DNA of 64,000 nucleotides from assembly GCF_030209745.1 (NCBI RefSeq), contig NZ_JARVRJ010000003.1, positions 1 to 64,000 of the forward strand. Reading direction: 5' to 3'. Below the pieces are notes generated by a model. That model made no database searches. It was given only the letters and a program-made list of their open reading frames with translations, and was not told the origin of the DNA. Shown in pieces: positions 1 through 6,784 of this stretch (the first letter of the stretch is position 1; each line of letters begins with the position of its first letter). The DNA comes from Arthrobacter sp. fls2-241-R2A-200. Its GTDB lineage: Bacteria; Actinomycetota; Actinomycetes; Actinomycetales; Micrococcaceae. The position numbers and the translations under genes were made by a program.

Positions 1-2
1 CC

Positions 3-170
3 GCACGCCGCTACTTCAAAAACGACACCCACTCCATCGTCACCAAAACACTCCAGATGTTGGCGGCGAGGGGCGAGGTCGAGGAGGGCGCGCCGTCGTA
101 CGCCATTGACCGCTACAAGTTGTTGGACGTCACCGCCGGCACCACCGGCGGATCAGGCGGAGACGCCTAA
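3..170 (+). CDS. C-terminal end of an unidentified protein (partial)
   Basis: An open frame enters from the left edge and stops with TAA at 168-170, giving the last 55 residues of a protein whose start lies outside the window. The visible part is mostly charged and looks helical, with a run about RYFKNDTHSIVTKTLQML and then a short beta-like stretch ending YAIDRYKLLDV, which would suit a winged-helix-type domain. The last dozen residues are a Gly/Thr-rich tail. A strong hairpin follows 16 bases after the stop, which supports this being the true end of a transcription unit. I do not recognise the family and assign no function. Confidence 0.5.
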   Translation, partial: ARRYFKNDTHSIVTKTLQMLAARGEVEEGAPSYAIDRYKLLDVTAGTTGGSGGDA

Positions 171-186
171 GAAACACGCGCAACGC

Positions 187-227
187 AAGGCCGGCAAAGG
201 TTGGGAAACCAGCCCTTGCCGGCCTTT
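187..227 (+). terminator. Rho-independent-type terminator
   Basis: An 11-bp perfect stem (AAGGCCGGCAA / TTGCCGGCCTT) with a short T-run at its 3' end lies between the stop of the left-edge gene and the convergent response regulator gene. Confidence 0.7.
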
Positions 228-230
228 GTC

Positions 231-278
231 GCGTCGTTACGGCGTCGCGTCGTTACGGCGTCGCGTCGTTACGGCACC
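231..278. repeat. 16-bp unit repeated three times in tandem
   Basis: The unit GCGTCGTTACGGCGTC occurs at 231-246 and 247-262, and a third copy at 263-278 matches for its first 13 bases. The third copy contains the stop codon of the response regulator gene (269-271), so the array sits directly behind that gene on the minus strand. Each copy would supply a stop codon in the same context. No spacers or other CRISPR traits are present. Confidence 0.85.
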
Positions 279-937
279 GTATAGGAGTTGAGCGGCCTGC
301 CCGTGGTCCCATACGTGAGGTCCAGGACAAGAAGGCCCTTCCGTTCAAGGGAGCTGAGATAGCGCTGGGCTGTTGGACGGCTGACACCGAGCTGGTCAGC
401 GATCTCCGCTGCGCTGATGGGGCCGCCTGCTGTCCGAACGGCGTCGAACACTTTTTGCATGGTGGGTTGCAAGCGCGGTACCGGCGCCGCGGGCTTAACC
501 CCGGCCGAGCGGGCGTTGTAGAGGCTGTCGATGGTGGCCTGGTTGCCTGTGGACGCAGATTCGAGCTCCTGGCGCCACTTCCGGTAGGACTCCAACTGGG
601 TCTTGAGCCGTTCGAAGCCGAAAGGCTTGACCAAGTAGTAGACGGCGCCGCTGGTCATGGCCGACTTCACGGTCGCCAAGTCCTGTGCAGCGGTGATGAT
701 GATGCAGTCCACCGGGTTCCCGGAGGCCTGCAGCGAGCGCAGGAGCGACAGGCCGTCCTCGTCCGGGAGATGGATGTCCAGCAACAACAGGTCCGGGGCC
801 AGCCGCGAGATCGCCTCGCGCGCCGATGCCGCTGTGTACGCCTGACCAACGCATTCGAAGCCATCCACCCTGTCCACACGGGACGCGTGGATTCCGGCGA
901 CCCGGAAATCGTCGTCAACAACCAACGTCTTAATCAA
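269..937 (-). CDS. CitB/DcuR-type response regulator
   Basis: Cytoplasmic response regulator of 222 residues, the usual size for the CitB/DctR/DcuR group. The receiver domain fills about residues 1-120, with the acidic pair DDD at 8-10, the phosphoacceptor Asp54 in LLLLDIHLPDEDG, and the conserved Lys in YLVKPFGF. A helix-turn-helix follows at about 165-210 (AAEIADQLGVSRPTAQRYL). The start codon overlaps the end of the upstream sensor kinase gene by 8 bp, so the two are co-translated. In this family the partner kinase usually senses a di- or tricarboxylate and the regulator activates a transporter. The divergent ABC importer next door is the likely target, by position only. Tandem 16-bp repeats cover the stop codon. 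Confidence 0.9.
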   Translation of the reverse strand: MIKTLVVDDDFRVAGIHASRVDRVDGFECVGQAYTAASAREAISRLAPDLLLLDIHLPDEDGLSLLRSLQASGNPVDCIIITAAQDLATVKSAMTSGAVYYLVKPFGFERLKTQLESYRKWRQELESASTGNQATIDSLYNARSAGVKPAAPVPRLQPTMQKVFDAVRTAGGPISAAEIADQLGVSRPTAQRYLSSLERKGLLVLDLTYGTTGRPLNSYTVP

Positions 938-2558
938 CGCCTGTGCTCCTGTCCTTCTCCGCTACGTTGGGGTTGGCCGGCAGCCACACCTCAAAATGTC
1001 CACCGGGTCCGGGGAAAACGTCCAAGGTTCCCCCCGCCCGGTGCACGATCCTGCTCACCAAAGCCAAGCCAATGCCGCGCCGCATGCCTGGCCGCGGCTC
1101 CTTGGTGGAGTAACCATCCACGAGCACCTGCTCGACCCTATCCGCTGGGACTCCCGGGCCGTTGTCCCGCACGGCAATGAACACGCCGTCGGCGTCGTCA
1201 AAGTGTACCGATACCGTGCGTGGCCGGGGCGTGTTGGCGAGCGCGTCCACTGCGTTGTCGAGGAGGTTTCCCACGATGGTCAGCAGCTCGGCCTGGTCAA
1301 CCTCGGGATGTTCAAGCCGGGAGCCGGGCGTCACCGTCATTTGGACGTCCTGTTCGGCGGCGACTGCGACCTTGGCCAGCAGCAAAGCCGCCAATTCGGG
1401 CGGCGCGATCCGGGAGCGAAGGCCCTCGCCAAGCGAACGGGACATGCTGGACACCTGGGAAACGAACGCCTTGGCCTGGTCCACGTCGCCCATCTCCAGC
1501 AGCCCGTCAACGATGTGCAGCCTGTTGGCGTACTCGTGCTCGAGGGCGCGCATTGCTTCCATGAGTCCTTGGATCGAGTGGAGGTCCCGGACCAGGCCCT
1601 CAATCTCCGTTCGGTCGCGCAGGGTCACCACCGAACCGATGCTCCGTCCCGCCGTCGCCACAGGCATTCGATTGACCACCAGCAGGGAATCTTCCGTGAG
1701 CGCCACTTGATCGGCGCCGGAGAGCTTGCCGGTCAACAGATCGCGAAGCCGGCCGTCCGGGATCAGCTCCGCAACAGGCTTGCCCAGCGCTTCGCCCTCC
1801 ACGTGCAGCAAACGCCTTGCCTCCCCGTTGATGACCGTCACCTTGCCGTCGTCGTCAAGCCCGACGACGGCCTCCCGGATTCCATGCAGCAGCGCCTCGC
1901 GCTCTTGCAACAGTGAGGCGATCTCGGCCGGCTCAAGGTCGAACGTGACGCGTTTGATCCGGCGGGACAGAAGCAGGGAAGCAATGAAACCCAGGGCAAG
2001 GACCAGCGCCGAGAATCCGGTGATCAGCCAGATGTTCCGGACCTGGTTGTCCAGGACATGTGTCTCTTCGATCCCGACGGAGACTTGGCCTATTACCGAT
2101 CCGTCGCTGCCGAATATGGGGGCCTTGGCATTTGCGGAAGTGCCCAGGCTGCCGGGGTCGAAACCAACATGCGTTTGGCCGTCCAAAACAGCCACGGGTT
2201 CCTCGAGCCTGCGTCCAATCAAGGTGGGATCCGGGTGGGAGAAGCGCACACCGTTCCGGTCGCTGACCACCACGTAGTCCGGCTGGGCTGCGGAGGTGAT
2301 CTGCTGCGCCAAACCCGCGATCACCTTCTGCGGATCACCGGCTGCCAGCGCAGACCTGATCTCCGGCATTTGGGCAGTGGTGGTGGCAATGCCCAAGGCA
2401 CGGAGCTGGTACTGCTGGTCCAATGTCTGGTTGCTGATCATCGTGAACAAGACGCCGCCCAAGACAACGGTGAGGAACAGCAAGGACAGCGAGGCCAGGA
2501 GAATCTGCGTGGTCAGGGTGGAGAAACGGCTCCGCTTTGCAAGGGGCGTACGGGTCAT
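930..2558 (-). CDS. CitA/DcuS-type sensor histidine kinase
   Basis: Membrane sensor kinase of 542 residues. A first transmembrane helix lies at about residues 17-37, followed by an extracytoplasmic sensor (sCache/PASC-like) to about 170 and a second helix at about 172-195. A cytoplasmic PAS domain spans about 215-310. The phosphoacceptor helix carries the family pattern HEYANRLHIVDGLLEMG around residue 340, and an ATPase domain follows with GNLLDNAVDA (N box), DNGPGVP and GIGLALV. This arrangement is that of CitA/DcuS kinases, which sense carboxylates outside the cell. The signal here is unknown. The gene is divergent from the ABC importer at 2747, with about 190 bp between the start codons, and heads a two-gene operon with its regulator. 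Confidence 0.9.
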   Translation of the reverse strand: MTRTPLAKRSRFSTLTTQILLASLSLLFLTVVLGGVLFTMISNQTLDQQYQLRALGIATTTAQMPEIRSALAAGDPQKVIAGLAQQITSAAQPDYVVVSDRNGVRFSHPDPTLIGRRLEEPVAVLDGQTHVGFDPGSLGTSANAKAPIFGSDGSVIGQVSVGIEETHVLDNQVRNIWLITGFSALVLALGFIASLLLSRRIKRVTFDLEPAEIASLLQEREALLHGIREAVVGLDDDGKVTVINGEARRLLHVEGEALGKPVAELIPDGRLRDLLTGKLSGADQVALTEDSLLVVNRMPVATAGRSIGSVVTLRDRTEIEGLVRDLHSIQGLMEAMRALEHEYANRLHIVDGLLEMGDVDQAKAFVSQVSSMSRSLGEGLRSRIAPPELAALLLAKVAVAAEQDVQMTVTPGSRLEHPEVDQAELLTIVGNLLDNAVDALANTPRPRTVSVHFDDADGVFIAVRDNGPGVPADRVEQVLVDGYSTKEPRPGMRRGIGLALVSRIVHRAGGTLDVFPGPGGHFEVWLPANPNVAEKDRSTGVD

Positions 2559-2691
2559 CGGAATCCGTGCCTTGGCGACGTATTAGCGGTACTGCAGAAA
2601 ACGCACAAAACGTGCACTTTTGCGGCTAAAGCGCACATGTTACCGAACTCTTCTTGCATGAATGATCACTTCCTAAGCTTTACATAGTTTC

Positions 2692-2707
2692 AGTGATCCA
2701 CATCACT
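2692..2707. promoter_or_regulatory. CRP/GlxR-like binding site
   Basis: AGTGATCCACATCACT contains GTGA-N6-TCAC, the core of the CRP/GlxR consensus, as a perfect inverted repeat with 6-bp arms. It lies 40 bp before the ABC importer start and inside the divergent promoter region, so catabolite control of the importer is plausible. A wider repeat (GATCACT at 2664, AGTGATC at 2692) shares one arm. Binding is inferred from the motif only. Confidence 0.55.
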
Positions 2708-2746
2708 AACTTCTTCCGAAGTACCTGAGACAGAGAGGTCTTGGCA

Positions 2747-3601
2747 ATGAATAGTAACCACCCCCACCGGGCGCCACGAGCGGCCGATAAAACCGAAGAG
2801 GGGGCCCGGATCGAGATAGCGGGATTGACCAAGCGCTATCTCACACCGAAGGGCGAAACGTTTACCGCCATCCAGGACGTCACCGTGAACGTCGAGGCCG
2901 GCCAGTTTTGCTCGATCGTCGGGCCCACCGGCTGCGGTAAGTCCACCACGCTGGCTCAAGTCTCCGGCTTGGAGCGGCCCAGCGCAGGCTCTGTGAGTGT
3001 CGGCGGCTCCCTGGTGGAGGGCATCACCAACGGGGTGAGCTACATGTTCCAAGCGGACGCGTTGTTCCCCTGGAAGAGCGTCCTCAGCAACGTCATGATG
3101 GGGCCGATCCTTCTGGGCATGCCCAAACGCGAAGCCACCGACCTTGCCCGCGACTGGCTCCGGCGGGTTGGCCTGGCCGGATTCGAAGATCGCTACCCGC
3201 ATCAGCTTTCCGGCGGCATGCGCAAGCGTGTGGCCATGGCTGCTGCCCTGATCAACAACCCGCGCATCCTCCTCATGGATGAGCCCTTTGGGGCACTCGA
3301 TGTCCAGACCAAAGCGATCATGCAGAACGAACTGCTCAAGCTCTGGGAAGAACTGCGGCCATCGGTCCTTTTCATCACCCACGACCTGGACGAGGCTGTG
3401 GCGCTTTCGGACAAGGTGGTCATCATGACCACCAGCCCGGGATCGGTGAAGGACGTCTTCGACATCGACCTTCCCAGGCCCCGCGGGAATGTGCAGGAAA
3501 TCCGCCACGAGGAGCGCTTCCTCGAACTCCAGGGCCACATCTGGGAATCCCTGAAAGACGAAGTGACCCGTGCTTACGCACGAACGGCAGGTGCAGCATG
3601 A
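2747..3601 (+). CDS. NitT/TauT-family ABC importer, ATP-binding subunit
   Basis: ATPase of about 284 residues that powers a three-gene importer of the nitrate/taurine/sulfonate family (SsuB/TauB-like). Visible motifs are Walker A GPTGCGKST, the signature LSGGMRKRVAMA, Walker B ILLMDEPFGALD and the switch His in FITHDLDEA. The ATG at 2747 is chosen over a TTG at 2741 because AGAGAGG at 2732-2738 is 8 bases from the ATG but only 2 from the TTG. The stop overlaps the permease start (ATGA). The substrate cannot be read from the sequence; position beside a carboxylate-type two-component system and a purine-degradation region gives only weak hints. Confidence 0.88.
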   Translation: MNSNHPHRAPRAADKTEEGARIEIAGLTKRYLTPKGETFTAIQDVTVNVEAGQFCSIVGPTGCGKSTTLAQVSGLERPSAGSVSVGGSLVEGITNGVSYMFQADALFPWKSVLSNVMMGPILLGMPKREATDLARDWLRRVGLAGFEDRYPHQLSGGMRKRVAMAAALINNPRILLMDEPFGALDVQTKAIMQNELLKLWEELRPSVLFITHDLDEAVALSDKVVIMTTSPGSVKDVFDIDLPRPRGNVQEIRHEERFLELQGHIWESLKDEVTRAYARTAGAA

Positions 3602-4482
3602 CAACCCTCACACACAGCGGATCCCGCAAGATCGAGAAACCCATGGAACCAGAAGCAGCAGCAAAAGCGGCCGGCCGCAGTAAGGCCCGGCGTCGTACGA
3701 TGTCGATCTGGATCGGCCGAGTGGCGCTGGCCGTCATCGTCATCGGCGGTTGGCAGTGGTTCACCACCGAGGGCTGGGTGGATAAGTTCTTCTTCGGCCA
3801 GCCATCCGAAATCTGGAGCAGCCTCGTGAAGCTGTTCACCGAAGGCACGGCTTTCGGCACCATTTGGGAGAACCTCTGGATCACGGCCCAAGAAGCCTTC
3901 CTTGGATTCATCCTCGGAACGCTCGTGGGCGTCGTGCTCGGCATTCTTCTCGGTTCCAACAAGTACCTGTCCGCCGTCGTGGGCCCCTACATCCGGATCG
4001 TCAACTCGATTCCCCGTATCGTGCTGGGCTCGATCTTCATCGTTGCCTTCGGCCTGGGCGTCTTCCCGAAGATCCTGCTCGCGGCAGTGCTCGTCTTCTT
4101 CGTGGTGTTCTTCAACGCATTCCAAGGCGTCCGTGAAGTGGACCAGAACCTGGTGGCTAACGTGCGGGTGCTCGGCGCCTCGCCGATCCAAGTGGCGATG
4201 CACGTAACCATTCCGTCCGCGATGACGTGGATCATCGCCAGCCTCCACACAGCGTTCGGCTTCGCGATCATCGGTGCCCTCGTGGCCGAAGTGCTCGGCG
4301 CCCAGCAAGGCATCGGCTTGATCATCAGCCAGGCACAAGGAACTTTCGATCCCAACACCGTCTTCGCTTGCATGGTGATCATCGCAGTGGTCACCCTCGC
4401 CGCCGAGTACCTCATCGGCGCGTTGGAGCACAAGCTCCTGAAGTGGCGGCCGCCAAACCGTTCCGAAGCCCAAGCCATCTAA
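3598..4482 (+). CDS. NitT/TauT-family ABC importer, permease subunit
   Basis: Integral membrane permease of 294 residues (SsuC/TauC-like). The N-terminal 35 residues are charged and cytoplasmic. At least six hydrophobic segments follow. The EAA loop that docks on the ATPase is visible around NLVANVRVLGAS. The start codon overlaps the ATPase stop as ATGA, so translation is coupled. The third subunit, a lipoprotein, follows about 75 bp downstream. Confidence 0.88.
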   Translation: MTTLTHSGSRKIEKPMEPEAAAKAAGRSKARRRTMSIWIGRVALAVIVIGGWQWFTTEGWVDKFFFGQPSEIWSSLVKLFTEGTAFGTIWENLWITAQEAFLGFILGTLVGVVLGILLGSNKYLSAVVGPYIRIVNSIPRIVLGSIFIVAFGLGVFPKILLAAVLVFFVVFFNAFQGVREVDQNLVANVRVLGASPIQVAMHVTIPSAMTWIIASLHTAFGFAIIGALVAEVLGAQQGIGLIISQAQGTFDPNTVFACMVIIAVVTLAAEYLIGALEHKLLKWRPPNRSEAQAI

Positions 4483-4556
4483 GTACCGGCAGTCACCCAG
4501 TTTTCACCCGCAGTACCCCACTAGAACACCCATATCCCTCCGGGGATCCAAAAAGG

Positions 4557-5681
4557 ATGCGTAAAACAATGATGAAGCGCACTATGTTTGTCGCCGCTGC
4601 CGCTGGAGCCGTTGCGCTCAGCCTCACAGGATGCGGCAGCAGCAGCACCCCCGCCAGCAATGGAAGCTCCGCAAGCGGTGGCGCCTCAGCGGACACCAGC
4701 TCGATGCCGACCGTCAAGATGATGGTGGGTGGAATCGACAAGCAGATCTACCTGCCCTACCAACTGGCGGAAAGCCTCGGCTACTACCAGAAGTACGGCG
4801 TCAAGATGGAACTGTCCACCGAGTCCCAGGGTGGCGTCGGCGCTGAAGACGCGATGGCCTCCGGACAGGTGGACATGGCCGGAGCCTGGTACGTCCACAC
4901 GGTCGACTTCCAGTCCAAGGGCAAGAACGTCATCAACTTGGTGCAACTCTCCGGAGCTCCCGGCGAACGCATCATGTGCAACCCGAAGGCCAACGTCAAA
5001 ACCGGAGCCGACCTCAAGGGCAAGACGGTAGGCGTCACGGACCTCGGCTCCGGAACCGATGAGCTCACCCAGTTCATCGCTGCCAAGGGCGGCCTCTCCA
5101 AGAGCGACTACCACACCATCGCCGTCGGATCCGGTTCCACAGCGATTGCGGCAATCCAGCGTGGTTCTGCCGATTGCGTGATGACCACCCAGCCCACAGT
5201 GGGGGCTTTGGAAAGCAAGAACCTCGCTGTTCCTTCCATCGATCTCGCCACTTCTGAGGGCGCCCAGGCAGCACTGGGCGGTAGCCTTCCGTCCGCTGGC
5301 CTGTTGGCCCAATCAGACTGGGTCAAGTCGCACGAAGACGCAGCGCAGAAGGTGGTCAACGCCCTCGTTGACACCATGCACTGGATCAGCACGCACTCCG
5401 CAAAGGATATCGCCGACAAACTGCCGCAGTCATTCGTGCAGAACAGCACCATCAGCAAGGACCAGTACGTGTCCGCGCTGGACAAGGACAAGGGCCAGTT
5501 CCTGCCGGACGGCTTGATGCCCGCAGGTGGACCCAAGACGATCTTCGCCGAAGAGAAGACCATCGGCGTCGACACCTCCAAGGTCAACATCCCCGACACC
5601 TTCACGCAGAAGTACGCTCAGGCGGCGCTCAAGCTCGAGGGCTACACCCCCACCACGACGCCCGCCGGTGCGGACGGCTAA
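4557..5681 (+). CDS. NitT/TauT-family substrate-binding lipoprotein
   Basis: Extracytoplasmic solute-binding protein of about 374 residues for the importer encoded just upstream. The N-terminus is a lipoprotein signal: MMKRT, a hydrophobic run, and the lipobox LTGC, followed by a Ser/Gly-rich linker. The mature part resembles SsuA/NMT1-type proteins, with an early PYQLAESLGYYQKYGVKME segment and a GVTDLGSGTDELT hinge region. The frame stays open back to 4227 inside the permease gene, but real starts are the ATGs at 4557, 4569 or 4572; AAAAGG at 4551-4556 favours 4569. A strong terminator follows the stop. Confidence 0.85.
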   Translation: MRKTMMKRTMFVAAAAGAVALSLTGCGSSSTPASNGSSASGGASADTSSMPTVKMMVGGIDKQIYLPYQLAESLGYYQKYGVKMELSTESQGGVGAEDAMASGQVDMAGAWYVHTVDFQSKGKNVINLVQLSGAPGERIMCNPKANVKTGADLKGKTVGVTDLGSGTDELTQFIAAKGGLSKSDYHTIAVGSGSTAIAAIQRGSADCVMTTQPTVGALESKNLAVPSIDLATSEGAQAALGGSLPSAGLLAQSDWVKSHEDAAQKVVNALVDTMHWISTHSAKDIADKLPQSFVQNSTISKDQYVSALDKDKGQFLPDGLMPAGGPKTIFAEEKTIGVDTSKVNIPDTFTQKYAQAALKLEGYTPTTTPAGADG

Positions 5682-5702
5682 CCCGTACTCCCAGCCAGGC
5701 AT

Positions 5703-5742
5703 AACAGCAGCGGCAGTGCTTCCGAGCACTGCCGCTGTTGTT
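5703..5742 (+). terminator. Rho-independent terminator of the ABC importer operon
   Basis: A stem of 18 pairs with one G-T (AACAGCAGCGGCAGTGCT / AGCACTGCCGCTGTTGTT) around a TCCG loop, followed by TTATTT. It lies between the convergent importer operon and the DUF1508 gene and can serve both. Confidence 0.9.
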
Positions 5743-5759
5743 TATTTACGAATCCTGTT

Positions 5760-5954
5760 TTACTTGGCCGCGAGTGAGCGGCGATCCACCACGAACCCCG
5801 TGGCGGCATTTTCCCTGACAGCGTTGATCCCTGCCACGACTGCCTTCAGGGTTGGAAACTGCGGCGACTCTGCCACAACAGTGCCGTCCTCGGCCGTCAG
5901 CCGGAAACGGAATGCACTTGGTCCTGCTTGGAGTATCTCGAAACTGCCCGCCAT
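5760..5954 (-). CDS. DUF1508/YegP-like small protein
   Basis: Small protein of 64 residues with a single DUF1508 (YegP) repeat: FEILQAGPSAFRFRLTAEDG, then VVAESPQF and a helix KAVVAGINAVREN. Proteins of this family usually have one or two such repeats and no known catalytic role; some are linked to stress. The gene stands alone, convergent to the ABC importer operon and divergent from the MocA-like gene. Confidence 0.75.
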   Translation of the reverse strand: MAGSFEILQAGPSAFRFRLTAEDGTVVAESPQFPTLKAVVAGINAVRENAATGFVVDRRSLAAK

Positions 5955-6153
5955 CGTCCCCTGTTCCTATGCGTTGGTTCTCTACGCGTCGTTGCGTACC
6001 CGAGCTCTCTTCTTGACTCTCCCATCGACCATAACGGCCATTCCAAGCAACGTGTAGCCCTACTGATCGGTAATACGAAACCGATATTGGTAGATCTTTT
6101 GCCCGCCACGGGAATCCAAGGACCATTCGACGTGTCCCGCGTATGGTGAAGGG

Positions 6154-6765
6154 ATGACCCAAAGAAGCGCCAATGCCACCACGGGAGTGCTGCTTGCAGC
6201 AGGTGCTGGAACCCGACTGGGACTCGGTCCCAAAGCGCTGCTTCCCTTCCATTCCCGCACTCTTGTGGAGGTAATTGCCGGCATCCTTTCCGAGGGCGGA
6301 TGCTCGGAGGTAGTGGTGGTCCTCGGTGCCGAAGCTGCTGCCGTCCGCAGTTCCACCGACCTCTCCGGGTACCTGGTGGTTGAGAATCAAGACTGGGCCA
6401 AAGGGATGGCCGGGTCCTTCCGATCAGGCATCGACGCCGCAACACGGGGTAACAACATCATGGTGGCCTTAGTGGACCAGCCCGGACTGACCGCTGCGGC
6501 AGTGAGCAGGCTGCTGGGCAGTCACCGGCCAGGGCGGGTCACAGCCGCTGCGTATCCGGACGAGTCAGGCCACCTGAAGCGTCGGCACCCGGTGATTTTC
6601 GACGTCGGACTCCGCGAGCAAGCTGCGGAAGCAGCGGCGGGTGACACGGGGGCGCGATCCTTCCTCAAGGCCCATCCGGGTTTGGTGGACCTGGTGGATT
6701 GCAGCGACGTCTGCTCAGGCGCGGACTTGGATACCAAGGATCAGCTGTACCTGCTGGACGGGTAG
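6154..6765 (+). CDS. MocA-like molybdenum cofactor cytidylyltransferase
   Basis: Nucleotidyltransferase of 203 residues of the MobA/MocA type, which attaches CMP to molybdopterin for enzymes of the xanthine dehydrogenase family. The N-terminal nucleotide-binding loop LLAAGAGTRLGLGPKALLP, the VVVVLGAE strand and the VDQPGLT metal-site motif are intact. It is convergent with the xanthine dehydrogenase operon and ends 19 bp from it, which fits a dedicated cofactor supplier; E. coli has the same pairing of mocA with xdhD. GAAGGG lies directly against the ATG at 6154, an unusually short spacing, so a downstream GTG at 6187 is a possible alternative start. Confidence 0.8.
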   Translation: MTQRSANATTGVLLAAGAGTRLGLGPKALLPFHSRTLVEVIAGILSEGGCSEVVVVLGAEAAAVRSSTDLSGYLVVENQDWAKGMAGSFRSGIDAATRGNNIMVALVDQPGLTAAAVSRLLGSHRPGRVTAAAYPDESGHLKRRHPVIFDVGLREQAAEAAAGDTGARSFLKAHPGLVDLVDCSDVCSGADLDTKDQLYLLDG

Positions 6766-6784
6766 ATTTGCGGGCCGTACCCAA

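Noticed and set aside
231..278. CRISPR-like array
   Set aside because: Copies touch each other with no spacers, and there are no cas genes.
4227..4556. Upstream extension of the substrate-binding protein frame into the permease gene
   Set aside because: It lies within the permease in another frame; the lipoprotein signal begins at 4557-4572.
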